Positions 9,365-18,256 of a stretch of DNA of 64,000 nucleotides are shown in pieces. The notes under the pieces are model-generated. The model was not told the DNA's origin, did not search any database, and worked only from the letters and a program-made list of their open reading frames with translations. The stretch's first letter is position 1; every line of letters begins with the position of its first letter. Source of the DNA: DASQZT01 sp035638575 (GTDB taxonomy: Bacteria; Acidobacteriota; Terriglobia; Bryobacterales; Bryobacteraceae); the NCBI GenBank assembly GCA_035638575.1, contig DASQZT010000151.1, forward strand, positions 25,093 through 89,092, given 5' to 3'. The translations under genes and the position numbers were made by a program.

Positions 9365-10993
9365 ATGAAATTCATCAGGATCGTTGGCCCGCTCCTGCCG
9401 CTCGCCTTGTTGCTCCCTGTCGTGTGTCTGGCGCAGGGCTCCGTCCAGACGGACGAGATAACCAAGCTCCGCGAACAGATTGCAGCCCAGCAGAAACAAC
9501 TCGACGAACAGCGGCAAGCGCTCAACTCAGCACAGAGAGCGCTGGCATCCGCGCAGATCGCGATAGATTCCCAGCAGAAACTGCTGGACCAACTGGTTGC
9601 TGCGCGGAGCGCGCCGGCTGCCATACCAACGCTGCCCGTTGCGACACCGCCGGCACGGCCGGCCGCACCCGCGGCTGAAGCAGACGCCAGGGTGCGGGAC
9701 GACCTCTCGCCGCTTTCCTTTCGCATCGGCGGCGCGGATTTCGCGCCAGGCGGCTTTATGGATTTCGCCACGGCGTGGCGCTCCACCAACATCGGAAGCG
9801 GCGTCGCGACTTCCTTCGCCGCAGTTCCGTTCAGCAACACCGCGGCGGGCCGGATGCAAGAGTTCCGGTCCAGCGCCGCGAACTCGCGCGTGACCCTTAC
9901 CATCACGGAGAACCCGACGAAGAACCTGGCGCTCACGGGTTATCTCGAGGGGGACTTCAGCGGAAACCAGCCGGCCAGCCTGTACGTGACCAGCAACAGC
10001 AACACCTGGCGCATGCGCCATTTCTGGGTGAACGTGGCGCGCGGAAAGTGGGAGGTGCTCGGCGGCCAGACCTGGACGCTCCTCACGCCGAACCGCTTTG
10101 CCGTTTCTCCGGTTTCGAGCAACGTTTTTGTGGGCCTCGGAGAGGATTCCAACTATATGCCGGGCCTGGTATGGGGGCGGCCGGGACAAGTCCGGGTGGT
10201 CTATCATCCTGACAACAAATGGTCGATCGCCGCTTCGATTGAGAACCCCGAACAGTTCGTCACAACCGCGACCACGCTGCCCGCGTTTGCCGCCACACAG
10301 GTGGACAACGGGAGCGTTTCCACTACGGCCAACGTGCGGCCCGACATCGTAGCCAAAATCGCTTACGACACGCGGGTGTCCGGCAAGGCGCTGCACTTCG
10401 AATCGGCCGGCTTTTCGCGGCAGTTCCGGACCTCGCCGGCGCAGGGCAAATACTATGACGCCCAAGGCGTGGGCGGATCGTCCGACGCGGTCCTGGAAGT
10501 GGCGAGGAACTTCCGCCTGATTGCCACCGCGTTTTACAGCAGCGGCGGCGGGCGTTACCTGGTGGGGCTTGGTCCGGACCTCATCGTCGGTCCCGATGGC
10601 TCCATCTCGCCGGTGCATTCGATGGCGGGCATAGCCGGATTCGAGTATGCGCCGAATTCCAAATCGCAGTTCTTCGGCTATTACGGCGGCACGTATTTCG
10701 ACCGGAACTACACGGTGGTGGGGCCGGGCAGTTATCTGGGATTTGGCTTCCCGGGGTCGTCTTCGGCCAACCGGCAGTTTCAGGAACCGGTGTTCGGCTA
10801 TTACTACACCTATTGGAAGAACCCGAAATACGGCGCCCTTCAGCTCATCACGGAATATGCCTACCTGACGCGGGCGCCCTGGTACGTGGCGCCTGGAACT
10901 CCGTCCACGGCGCACGCTCACATGGTTTTCGGCTCGTTACGTTTCACGTTGCCGCAAGGCGGCGGGCCAGAGCCGGCGCCAAGGAAGCCGTGA
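9365..10993 (+). CDS. Outer-membrane porin with N-terminal coiled coil (DcaP-like)
   Basis: A 542-residue predicted trimeric porin. A signal peptide (residues 1-22, ending CLAQG) is followed by a Gln/Glu-rich heptad region (about residues 27-80) that should form a coiled coil, a Pro/Ala linker, and a C-terminal beta barrel with alternating hydrophobic and aromatic strands ending in LRFTLPQ. The start chosen is the ATG at 9365, preceded by a strong AGGAGG at 9355; an upstream in-frame extension to 9281 has no such site. It would carry small solutes across the outer membrane and stands alone, 240 bases after the GH127 gene. Confidence 0.8.
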   Translation: MKFIRIVGPLLPLALLLPVVCLAQGSVQTDEITKLREQIAAQQKQLDEQRQALNSAQRALASAQIAIDSQQKLLDQLVAARSAPAAIPTLPVATPPARPAAPAAEADARVRDDLSPLSFRIGGADFAPGGFMDFATAWRSTNIGSGVATSFAAVPFSNTAAGRMQEFRSSAANSRVTLTITENPTKNLALTGYLEGDFSGNQPASLYVTSNSNTWRMRHFWVNVARGKWEVLGGQTWTLLTPNRFAVSPVSSNVFVGLGEDSNYMPGLVWGRPGQVRVVYHPDNKWSIAASIENPEQFVTTATTLPAFAATQVDNGSVSTTANVRPDIVAKIAYDTRVSGKALHFESAGFSRQFRTSPAQGKYYDAQGVGGSSDAVLEVARNFRLIATAFYSSGGGRYLVGLGPDLIVGPDGSISPVHSMAGIAGFEYAPNSKSQFFGYYGGTYFDRNYTVVGPGSYLGFGFPGSSSANRQFQEPVFGYYYTYWKNPKYGALQLITEYAYLTRAPWYVAPGTPSTAHAHMVFGSLRFTLPQGGGPEPAPRKP

Positions 10994-11231
10994 GCGGTTT
11001 GGGGTGGCGGCTTACCTGACGGACCCAGATAACGTCCACCCGCGCCGTCGCGCATCGTATCGACGTCGGAGCGTCTGCCTTTTGGGCAGATGACCTGCTG
11101 GCGGCCCACTGAAAACAACTCCCCGAATACTCGCGCCATCCGACCAATACCTAGCGGACAGTAACAGAGACGAGAATCATCTACATCCGGTTCTCGCTGG
11201 ACTGAAGTGTCCGATTCTGCTTGATTCTATT
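10994..11231. other. Non-coding stretch left of tRNA scar
   Basis: No convincing gene is seen. A weak hairpin with stem TCTGCC/GGCAGA lies near 11073-11089, without a following T run. Unlike the sequence just right of 11277, this side carries none of the GGCACAGT-type repeats, so it is probably the chromosomal side of the island boundary. Confidence 0.5.
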
Positions 11232-11277
11232 TGGTCGGGGCGGGGCGATTTGAACGCCCGACCCCCTGCGCCCAAGG
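11232..11277 (-). repeat. 3' half of tRNA-Pro(UGG), left copy of 46-bp direct repeat (putative att site)
   Basis: Read on the minus strand this is the last anticodon-stem base, anticodon loop CTTGGGC (anticodon TGG), stem GCAGG, variable GGGTC, T-arm GGGCG-TTCAAAT-CGCCC, acceptor CGCCCCG, A and CCA. No D-arm or 5' acceptor strand follows, so it is not a working gene. The same 46 bases occur at 34091-34136. A repeat running from the anticodon loop to the CCA end is what tyrosine integrases leave when they use a tRNA as target. Confidence 0.85.
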
Positions 11278-11326
11278 GAGCCGGGTGGCTTCCAAAGGCT
11301 CCATTCGTTATGACCCGTTCTTTATG

Positions 11327-11415
11327 TTTACAACAACTTGGGGAATCTGCTTTTCGCTCAGAAGCAAACCCAAGGCGGTCAATGGGATGGGTTTTGGCAC
11401 AGTTCTGGCACAGTT
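11327..11415. other. Putative integrase arm-type sites beside left tRNA-Pro scar
   Basis: Two features lie just inside the putative island: TTTACAACAACTTG at 11327-11340, and at 11392-11415 the tandem TTTTGGCACAGT-TCTGGCACAGTT, i.e. two copies of GGCACAGT 11 bases apart. The same GGCACAGT repeats recur at 33.64-33.69 kb and 34.01-34.05 kb, just inside the other end. Direct repeats flanking an att core on the element side are typical of integrase arm sites. The role is inferred from position only. Confidence 0.5.
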
Positions 11416-11482
11416 GCGTGGGGTGCCGTGGGATGCTCGGAAGCCTTGCGGCTAAACGAGCTTCCGAGTAGAATGCGGAGTT

Positions 11483-12832
11483 GTGGTCCTCGTCGAACTA
11501 CTGAAGCGCACAGAAGGGAAGACCCTCGAATTCAAGCGGGACTTGTCATCCCCGGAGGGCATTCTGAAATGCCTGGTTGCGTTCGCGAACACTGCCGGCG
11601 GTGTCGTCGTCATCGGTGTTGATGACGGGTCGAAGAACGTCCGCGGCGTGTCCGACGTGTTGGCGTCGGAAGAGAAACTCGCAAACCTGGTCTCCGATTC
11701 GATCCGTCCACGCCTCATTCCCGACATCGAGGTGGTGCCGTGGCGGAATCTGAACGTGTTGGCTGTGCAGGTCTACCCGAGCAACACCCGCCCGCACTAC
11801 CTGGAACGGCTGGGCCCCGAAGACGGAGTCTTTATCCGCGTCGGCTCGACCAATCGAAAGGCCGAGGCGCTTCAGATCGAAGAGTTGAAACGCCTGAACT
11901 GGAGAACTACGTTCGACGAGCAGGCGATTCCGGACCTGAAGTCGGAAGCTATCGACTTCCGAGCTGCTTCCGAGTTATTCGCGCCTTACAGACAAATGAC
12001 CACCGAGGCATGGAGCACCCTGCGCGTCACCACAGAACATCAAGGGCGTCAGGTGCCAACTATCGGAGGGCTGCTCCTCTTCGGCAAGGACCGGTTCGCC
12101 AGGTTCCCAGATGCCTGGATCCAGGCCGGCCGCTTTGCGGGAATCAATCGAGCGCGCCTACTCGACTCGGCAGAGATTCGCTCATTCCTGCCTCGCGCCG
12201 CGGAAGAGGCGATTGCGTTCATCCACAAGCACCTGACGCACGAGTCAATCATCGAGGGCGTCCGCAGGGAGGACCGCTGGTCGGTTCCGCTGGTTGCGAT
12301 CCGCGAGGCGCTCATGAATGCGATCGTCCATGCGGACTACGCCCAGCAAGGGGCGCCCATCCGCGTTGCTTTGTTTGAGGACCGGATCGAGATCGAGAAT
12401 CCCGGTCTTCTGCCGTTCGGACTCACGATTGAGGGCATCATGCAAGGCATCTCCAAATTGCGGAATCGCGTGATTGGGCGCGTCTTCCACGAACTCCATC
12501 TGATCGAGCAATGGGGCAGCGGGATTCAGCGGATGACCGCTGCCTGCCAGGAGGCTGGCCTGGAGTCCCCCAGACTGGAGGAAATCGGGACGCATTTTCG
12601 CGTGACCATTTCCAGCGTGCGGGTAAGGCAACCCCATACGGACGAGACCGACCGGCGCATCCTCGCTCTGTTCGGCGATGGAGTTGCGCGGTCGACTGCG
12701 GCCGTGGCGAAGCATATCGGACTCTCGCCGCGAGCCACCCTGACACGGTTGAAATCGATTGCCTCTCGCGGCCTTCTGGTCGAAATCGGAACGGGTCCTA
12801 ACGATCCGAAGCGTCAGTATATTATTGCCTGA
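11483..12832 (+). CDS. AlbA_2 (Schlafen-like) domain ATPase/putative regulator
   Basis: A 449-residue protein of the 'ATP-binding protein, putative transcriptional regulator' family. The N-terminal AlbA_2 domain (about residues 1-130) has TLEFKRDLSSPEG and FANTAGGVVVIGVDD. The middle and C-terminal part (about 250-370) matches the HATPase-like domain, with REALMNAIVHADY as the ATP-binding N-box and IENPGLLPFG as its following motif. The last 70 residues look like a winged helix (DRRILALFGDGVARSTAAVA). The family includes regulators and members near mobile or defence loci. The start is a GTG at 11483. DUF6880 follows 10 bases downstream, so the three genes to 15367 are one operon. Confidence 0.85.
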   Translation: MVLVELLKRTEGKTLEFKRDLSSPEGILKCLVAFANTAGGVVVIGVDDGSKNVRGVSDVLASEEKLANLVSDSIRPRLIPDIEVVPWRNLNVLAVQVYPSNTRPHYLERLGPEDGVFIRVGSTNRKAEALQIEELKRLNWRTTFDEQAIPDLKSEAIDFRAASELFAPYRQMTTEAWSTLRVTTEHQGRQVPTIGGLLLFGKDRFARFPDAWIQAGRFAGINRARLLDSAEIRSFLPRAAEEAIAFIHKHLTHESIIEGVRREDRWSVPLVAIREALMNAIVHADYAQQGAPIRVALFEDRIEIENPGLLPFGLTIEGIMQGISKLRNRVIGRVFHELHLIEQWGSGIQRMTAACQEAGLESPRLEEIGTHFRVTISSVRVRQPHTDETDRRILALFGDGVARSTAAVAKHIGLSPRATLTRLKSIASRGLLVEIGTGPNDPKRQYIIA

Positions 12833-12842
12833 GAATACCCCG

Positions 12843-14168
12843 ATGACCAGACGGATGACACGAAGAGACCCAATCGAAAACGAGATCGAACTGGCGCTCA
12901 GTCCGGGGGAGTTCATTCGCGATCGCGCCTGCTTCTCGTTCGTAAGCAGCCTCGAAGCGGTTGCGGGCCGAATCGATATTCTCCTGAAGACCGATTCGGC
13001 CCGCGCCGCCGGACTCTACGAGATCTTTCTCGCGGGATGCCGTGAGAAGGCCGAAGAACTCGACGACTCGAGCGGGAGCTTCGGGCAGTTTGCCAAGGAT
13101 CTCATCTGCCGGTGGATCAAGGCCCGGCAGGCGTCTGGCGCCGGTCCGGGCGACACGGCTGCCACATTGCTCGTGTGGATCGACAACGACCCCTATGCCT
13201 TCTGCTATCAGATCGAGAAGGCTGTCGCCGAGGCGTTCGACAAGGCCGGCCTCGCGGCATTCAAATCCCTGATGCGATCGCGCTTCGAGGCCATCCCCTC
13301 CGAGGAGCGGTTCGATCGCCGCCGGTGGAGCAACGTCCTGCGCGCGATTTATCTGGCGCAAAGGAATCCGGTCGCTTACGAGGCGCTGGCCGAACAGACC
13401 GGACTTGACGCGCGGGATTGCCTGGCGCTCGCCACGATTTTCGTCTCGCGCAAGCCGGATCTGGCGCTGGCGTGGGTGGATCGTGGGATCGATCTCGAGC
13501 GGACGACCCCGCACGGGTCCGGGGCGGGATACGATCTCGGCAGGCTGCGGCGCGAGTTGCTGACCAGACTCGGCAGGGGAGATGAGGCGCTTGGCGCCGC
13601 TTGGGTCGAGTATCGGAAGAGCCCGTCCAAGTTCAGCTTTGACGACCTCATGAAGGTCGTGCCGAAAGCGGCGCGCGCGGGATGGCGCCAGAAAGCGCTG
13701 GACGCGGCGAAGGGTGCGGACCTGCACTCGGCGATGGAGTTGATGGTCCAGACCAAAGAGATGGAGCGTCTGGCGGAGTTAGTGCGCCTCACGAACGATG
13801 TAGCATTGGAAAACCTCAGTCACTACGCCACCGAGCCAGCGGCCATGAAGCTGGAGAAGCCACATCCCGAACTGGCCGCTCGCCTGTGGCGCGCTCAAGC
13901 CATGCGTATCGTCGATGCCGGAAAGAGCAAATACTACGAAGCCGCCGCCGCGAACCTGGAGCGGGCCCGCAAATGCTATGTGCGCGCCGGCCTTATCGCG
14001 GAATGGGAGGATGCCGTGCGCCAGATACGGGCCGATCACTACCGCAAGACCGCCTTCATGGCGGCGTTTGAGTCCGTCGCGGCCGGGGCCGGGCATCAGG
14101 CGCCGTCTTCGTTCCTGGAACGTGCCAAAGACCGTTGGGGTGTAGGGCGCGAGGGCGGCCGCAAATGA
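12843..14168 (+). CDS. DUF6880-type helical repeat protein
   Basis: A 441-residue all-helical protein resembling the DUF6880 family, which often forms the C-terminal part of SWIM zinc-finger proteins. No SWIM zinc finger is visible here. The core has TPR-like repeats (ALAWVDRGIDLER, LGRGDEALGAAWVEYRKSP, ARKCYVRAGLIAEWEDAV). The ATG at 12843 follows the AlbA_2 stop by 10 bases, and the gene ends in an ATGA overlap with the next one. The function is unknown; helical repeats of this kind usually mediate protein contacts. Confidence 0.7.
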   Translation: MTRRMTRRDPIENEIELALSPGEFIRDRACFSFVSSLEAVAGRIDILLKTDSARAAGLYEIFLAGCREKAEELDDSSGSFGQFAKDLICRWIKARQASGAGPGDTAATLLVWIDNDPYAFCYQIEKAVAEAFDKAGLAAFKSLMRSRFEAIPSEERFDRRRWSNVLRAIYLAQRNPVAYEALAEQTGLDARDCLALATIFVSRKPDLALAWVDRGIDLERTTPHGSGAGYDLGRLRRELLTRLGRGDEALGAAWVEYRKSPSKFSFDDLMKVVPKAARAGWRQKALDAAKGADLHSAMELMVQTKEMERLAELVRLTNDVALENLSHYATEPAAMKLEKPHPELAARLWRAQAMRIVDAGKSKYYEAAAANLERARKCYVRAGLIAEWEDAVRQIRADHYRKTAFMAAFESVAAGAGHQAPSSFLERAKDRWGVGREGGRK

Positions 14169-15367
14169 AACATGCCAGTCGGGATAGAGAATTGGACGAA
14201 CTGATCGACGAGATCACCACAGACGCGAACGGGGAGGCCGAGCAACTTTGGGCCTTCCGGCAAGCCTTCGAGGACAACGTTGCGGTGCCGTGCGAGGCCA
14301 GCGTCATCGGCGAGCCAGTTCAGGTGCTGAAGTTCGACTACGATGGCAATGAAAGGCGCGGTCTGACCGCCGTGTGCCGCCGGGCGGATGGAACAAAGCA
14401 TGTGGTAGCGGCACCCGAATTGGCGATCCCTCCCAGCGCGCAAGGCGGACGCTACCTCGCAGCCTATCGAAAGTGGATGGGGATTGCGCCTTCCCCTCCG
14501 AGCACTCGCCGCGCGACCGGGCGCAAGACTGCCACTCCGGCCCTCAGCGTGGAAGGGCCCGTCGAGTTAGTGGTCCTGTCGGTCAAGCAGAAGGCCGCGC
14601 GCTGCCACCTACTGGGCAACGACCAGGCCTTCACCTTCCGTGCCGGCAGCCTCTGGGACCTGGTGCCCGGGGAGATCGCGGTGGTCAAGCCGGCGAAGCA
14701 GTGGACCTATGCGGGCAATCCCTATTTGTCGGGAGCCATCGAATCCACCCGGCTTGATGCGAAGGCCCTCGGGTTGGTTTCGCTGGGGTTGGAGCAAGTA
14801 GGGATCTGGAATCCGGCGGAGCATTACTGGGGAGAGGAGGGCGAACCAATCGAGGATTGGGCGAAGCCGGTCATCGCTCGCGGCCGGCGGCCGGAGTTTG
14901 AGATGGAGCAGGTGCTACCCGGCCTCGACGTCGAGGACCCCTTTTCCGATCCGATTGGCCAATCCAATGACCTCAGGGACTCCGGTGATTTCGACGGCGC
15001 ATACAAGATCCTGATGGATCTGTGCCAGGCCGACCTCCGTTGTCTGGATGCTCATTCGCACCTCGGCAACTTCGTCTTCGACCACCGGCCCAAGGATGCG
15101 ATCCGGCATTACGAAGTGGGGTTCAGGATCGGCGAGGTATCGCTTGGCGAAATCTTCGACGGCGTGCTGCCATGGGGGTGGATCGACAACCGGCCGTTCC
15201 TGCGTTGCATGCATGGGTACGGTTTGTGTCTCTGGCGTCTTGGGCGGTTCGAAGAGGCGGGACGCATCTTCGATCGGATGCTCTGGCTGAATCCGTCCGA
15301 CAACCAGGGCGTGCGCTTCCTCATTGACCAGGTCCGGGCTAAAGACACGTGGGAAGATAGCCGATGA
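14165..15367 (+). CDS. TPR-containing cytoplasmic protein of unknown function
   Basis: A 400-residue protein with no export signal or membrane segment. The N-terminal half has a beta-rich region (VELVVLSVKQKAARCHLL) around residues 135-200. The C-terminal third is TPR-like (DFDGAYKILMDLCQADLRCL, HYEVGFRIGEV, GLCLWRLGRFEEAGRIFDRM). The ATG at 14165 overlaps the DUF6880 stop (ATGA), so the products are likely made together. Proteins of this build are commonly called 'cytoplasmic protein'. No biochemical role can be assigned. Confidence 0.6.
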   Translation: MKHASRDRELDELIDEITTDANGEAEQLWAFRQAFEDNVAVPCEASVIGEPVQVLKFDYDGNERRGLTAVCRRADGTKHVVAAPELAIPPSAQGGRYLAAYRKWMGIAPSPPSTRRATGRKTATPALSVEGPVELVVLSVKQKAARCHLLGNDQAFTFRAGSLWDLVPGEIAVVKPAKQWTYAGNPYLSGAIESTRLDAKALGLVSLGLEQVGIWNPAEHYWGEEGEPIEDWAKPVIARGRRPEFEMEQVLPGLDVEDPFSDPIGQSNDLRDSGDFDGAYKILMDLCQADLRCLDAHSHLGNFVFDHRPKDAIRHYEVGFRIGEVSLGEIFDGVLPWGWIDNRPFLRCMHGYGLCLWRLGRFEEAGRIFDRMLWLNPSDNQGVRFLIDQVRAKDTWEDSR

Positions 15368-15626
15368 GGTTGCGGCATCACTCATTTGTCTGAATTCTGA
15401 AAGATGTTCCTGAGCCCATCGACGAGGGTCAACCCAGTCGCTTGCACCACCAGAGATGAACCGCCACGCAGACGAATGTTAGCCCCGGTGTAAAACACCC
15501 GCAGTTTCCCCGGCTTTGTAGTTGTCCGCAAGTGGTGACATTGGCGAGGATGCCCCCCGACGCGCCAATGATGGCAAAGAGAGTATTCTCAAAACTCAAA
15601 GTAGTTATCCTCAAGCCACTTTCGTC

Positions 15627-17180
15627 TCAGGCACGTCCGGGTTCGCCGGACGCTTCCGTCGAGACGGCGGCAATCTGGAGAGCCTCCCTCTGGATGCCCA
15701 GCAACATGCCGCGGAAAACAACGCTATGCAGCGGTGCCACCGCGTACCAGTACAGTAGCCCGAACAACCCGCGGGGCTGGAAGAGTGCCACTTGCTGCAA
15801 AGTACACTGATGCGCACCGCGCGGCTCAATGCGGAACTCGAGCAGTGCCTCCCCTGGTAATTTCATTTCTGCCCGTAGCGCGAGCCGGCGATCCCGTTCG
15901 AACCCCACGACACGCCAGAAGTCGAGGGCTTCCCCGCAGCCGACCGTTTCCGGATCACGGCGTCCGCGGCGGAGTCCGGGCCCGCCAACCAGACGATCCA
16001 TCCACCCGCGTATTTTCCACAGCCAGTCCGCGGCATACCACCCGTGGCCGCCGCCAACTCGGCAAACTGCGCGAAATGCCGCCCAGTCGGGAGCCTCTAC
16101 CGGGAGTTCGCGCGCATCACGAAAAACCGTACCACCCGCCCAATCAGGGTCGCCCGGGATCGGCCCCGCCATGGACCAGTTCGTTTCAACGTGGTGCTCC
16201 GCCATCTTGGACAGAGCCGCCCGGATCGCCTCGCGCACCCTTAGGCGTTCCTGCGGTATCAACCTTGTGATCCGGTCCTCGCGACACACCACGGGGTTCT
16301 TGAGTCCCTCGGCCAGGGGTTTGGCTATTTCGTGGCTCAACGGAGTGATGAACTGGATCCAATAGGAACTGAGACGCGGTGTCAGGACCGGAACCGGGAT
16401 GACCCAGCGGCGTCTCAAGCCCAATTCTTGCGCCATGATGCTCATGATGTCGCGGTAGCAAAGCGCCTCCGGGCCTCCGATATCGAATACGCCTCCTGTG
16501 GTCTCGGGCTGGGACAGCGCTCCCGCCAGATACCCGACGACATTTCTTACCGCAATTGGCTGACAAGGCGTGCTCACCCACTTCGGCGTGATCATTATGG
16601 GCAACCGCTCGACCAGATAGCGCAGGATCTCGAAGGATGCCGAGCCCGAGCCGATGATCATCGCCGCGCGCAGAACCGTCACCGGCACACCAGTGGAAGC
16701 AAGTGCTTGTTCCACCTCTCGACGTGAAGAGAGGTGCTCGCTGAGATCGGGCCCAGTCTCACCGAGCCCACCGAGGTAGATGATCCGTCCCACGCCAGCT
16801 TCCTGTGCGGCAGACGCGAACTGCAAAGCGAGGTGGCGATCCCAGTTCGCATAATCTGTGCCGGCGGACGTCATAGAGTGAACCAGGTAGAACGCTGCCT
16901 CGCATCCCGCAAGGTTCTTGGCAAGCGATGCAGCGTCTGCCAAGTCGGCCTGGCGGATCTCGACACCAGGGTTCGCGGCCCACGCTCGGCCCGCGAGTTT
17001 CCCCGGCGAGCGGACAAGACAGCGAATTATGTATCCGTCATCGATCAGACGCGGCGCGAGACGGCCACCTATGTAACCGGTAGCCCCGGCGATCGCGACG
17101 CGTTTTGGAGCTGAGACCTCAGGCAAAATAGTACTCTCTTCGCTTTGAGCAGCGTCCGCACATTGTTCATTCTCACACAA
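15627..17180 (-). CDS. NAD(P)-binding SDR-like protein with C-terminal DUF2867
   Basis: A 517-residue two-domain protein. Residues 25-320 form an extended SDR/NmrA-like Rossmann domain starting with VAIAGATGYIGGRL and including YLVHSMTS and the IYLGGLGE strand. Residues 330-500 match DUF2867, a START-like domain (FWRVVGFERDRRLALRAEM, LLYWYAVAPLH). This fusion is known from genomes where it sits with photolyase and lipid genes, as it does here. The substrate is unknown; a quinone or lipid-related reductase is plausible. The gene ends 260 bases after the TPR gene on the other strand. Confidence 0.8.
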   Translation of the reverse strand: MCENEQCADAAQSEESTILPEVSAPKRVAIAGATGYIGGRLAPRLIDDGYIIRCLVRSPGKLAGRAWAANPGVEIRQADLADAASLAKNLAGCEAAFYLVHSMTSAGTDYANWDRHLALQFASAAQEAGVGRIIYLGGLGETGPDLSEHLSSRREVEQALASTGVPVTVLRAAMIIGSGSASFEILRYLVERLPIMITPKWVSTPCQPIAVRNVVGYLAGALSQPETTGGVFDIGGPEALCYRDIMSIMAQELGLRRRWVIPVPVLTPRLSSYWIQFITPLSHEIAKPLAEGLKNPVVCREDRITRLIPQERLRVREAIRAALSKMAEHHVETNWSMAGPIPGDPDWAGGTVFRDARELPVEAPDWAAFRAVCRVGGGHGWYAADWLWKIRGWMDRLVGGPGLRRGRRDPETVGCGEALDFWRVVGFERDRRLALRAEMKLPGEALLEFRIEPRGAHQCTLQQVALFQPRGLFGLLYWYAVAPLHSVVFRGMLLGIQREALQIAAVSTEASGEPGRA

Positions 17181-17222
17181 CCCCCTCCAGTAACCTTCCG
17201 GTCGCGTGGGTAGATTGGTGCT

Positions 17223-17465
17223 CTACGGTAGCTGATCGTGCCAAGCGGACTTGACTGGAATGCGAAGTCGTCGCCATTCAACCTGGAACGAAGCTTCCTG
17301 GGGAATTCGATCCCTGGACAACCAGAGAATACGGAAAAAGTGGAAGAGAGAGCGGAGGGTAGGGAACTTCGCCGCAAAGCACATCCCCGACCCTTTCAGT
17401 TTCAGTTGGTGCCCACCGTGCTCGATGAGCAGGTCTACATCAAGAACGGGCAGGAATCGTTTCAT
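17223..17465 (-). CDS. Small conserved-looking hypothetical protein (80 aa)
   Basis: An 80-residue protein starting at an ATG (17465) and overlapping the preceding gene by 26 bases. It reads like a genuine small folded protein: an N-terminal beta-strand pair (DVDLLIEHGGHQLKLKGSG) followed by a basic amphipathic helix (FPTLRSLFHFFRILWLSR). I do not recognise the family. The tight overlap with the 72-residue gene upstream suggests a two-gene unit. Confidence 0.5.
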   Translation of the reverse strand: MKRFLPVLDVDLLIEHGGHQLKLKGSGMCFAAKFPTLRSLFHFFRILWLSRDRIPQEASFQVEWRRLRIPVKSAWHDQLP

Positions 17466-17658
17466 CCTTCGTCCGAATCTTCATGGTCCCGCTGACTCGC
17501 CACGTCGCGTGTTGAGCGTTCGCGGCAGCCGAGCTTGGTATGGAGATTTCCAGGCCCTGGAACTCATAAGTGATCTCGGCGCCACGTCCAGTGAGTTTGT
17601 CGTAGAGGCCGATCGCTAGATCGGGCCAACTTTGGGTATCGGGTGTAGTTTGTGTCAT
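17440..17658 (-). CDS. Small hypothetical protein (72 aa)
   Basis: A 72-residue protein starting at the ATG at 17658. The composition is protein-like: a helix (WPDLAIGLYDKLTGRG) followed by beta strands (AEITYEFQGLEISIP, ATWRVSGTMKIRT). The reading frame continues upstream to 18189, but that part is the shadow of the SRPBCC gene on the other strand. It overlaps the 80-residue gene downstream. No family is recognised and no membrane segment is present. Confidence 0.55.
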   Translation of the reverse strand: MTQTTPDTQSWPDLAIGLYDKLTGRGAEITYEFQGLEISIPSSAAANAQHATWRVSGTMKIRTKDETIPARS

Positions 17659-17800
17659 GCCCGTTGGATGCCCTACCGTGGCCCACCGGGGCAAACAATT
17701 TCTTGGTGCCTGCCGGCGAATGTGTTCATGCCCAGGAAGGTCACCTCTAAGGGGTGATTCTGGAAGCCTCGGGTGGTAGCTCTGCAGGTAGACTGAGAGC

Positions 17801-18256
17801 GTGCCCGCGTTCGTTAAGAGCGTTCTCATCGATGCACCAGCGGAAGCCGTTTTTCGCTTCCACGAACGGGAGGATGCCCTCTGTCTGTTGACGCCGGCGT
17901 TCTCGCCGGTGCGGATGATCGGCAGTACGGGTGGCATCGAGACCGGCGCGCGCGTGGAACTCCGCGTGGGTGTCTTCCGTTGGGTAGCGCTCCACACGGC
18001 ATATGAGAAGGACCGGCTGTTCGTAGACGAACAAATCCAAGGTCCTTTCGCGCAGTGGGTGCACCGGCATGAATTCGAGGCCGACGGGGCCAGGACACGG
18101 CTGACCGACCGCATTGAATATGAACTGCCCGGCGGCTCACTCGTCAACATGCTGTTCGGCTGGACGGTGAGTCTGGGTCTTCGCAACATGTTCTCCCACC
18201 GTCATCGCGTGACCAAAGAGGTCTGCGAAAAGTATTCCGCGCGAGAGTCCTTGTGA
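17801..18256 (+). CDS. SRPBCC (START-like) family protein
   Basis: A 151-residue START/SRPBCC-fold protein starting at a GTG. The pattern FVKSVLIDAPAEAVFRFHER at the N terminus, a beta-grip centre (LTDRIEYELPGG) and the long C-terminal helix are typical of small ligand-binding cyclase-like proteins. It ends in a GTGA overlap with a decayed FAD-oxidoreductase gene. Such SRPBCC genes often sit beside photolyase genes, as here. Confidence 0.75.
   Translation: MPAFVKSVLIDAPAEAVFRFHEREDALCLLTPAFSPVRMIGSTGGIETGARVELRVGVFRWVALHTAYEKDRLFVDEQIQGPFAQWVHRHEFEADGARTRLTDRIEYELPGGSLVNMLFGWTVSLGLRNMFSHRHRVTKEVCEKYSARESL

Noticed and set aside
10994..11120. Terminator after the porin gene
   Set aside because: The only hairpin (near 11073-11089) has a short stem and no T run, so it was not called.
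11232..11277. A working tRNA-Pro gene
   Set aside because: The D-arm and the 5' acceptor strand are missing on both sides of the fragment. The same holds for the copy at 34091 and for the tRNA-Gly fragment at 59525.
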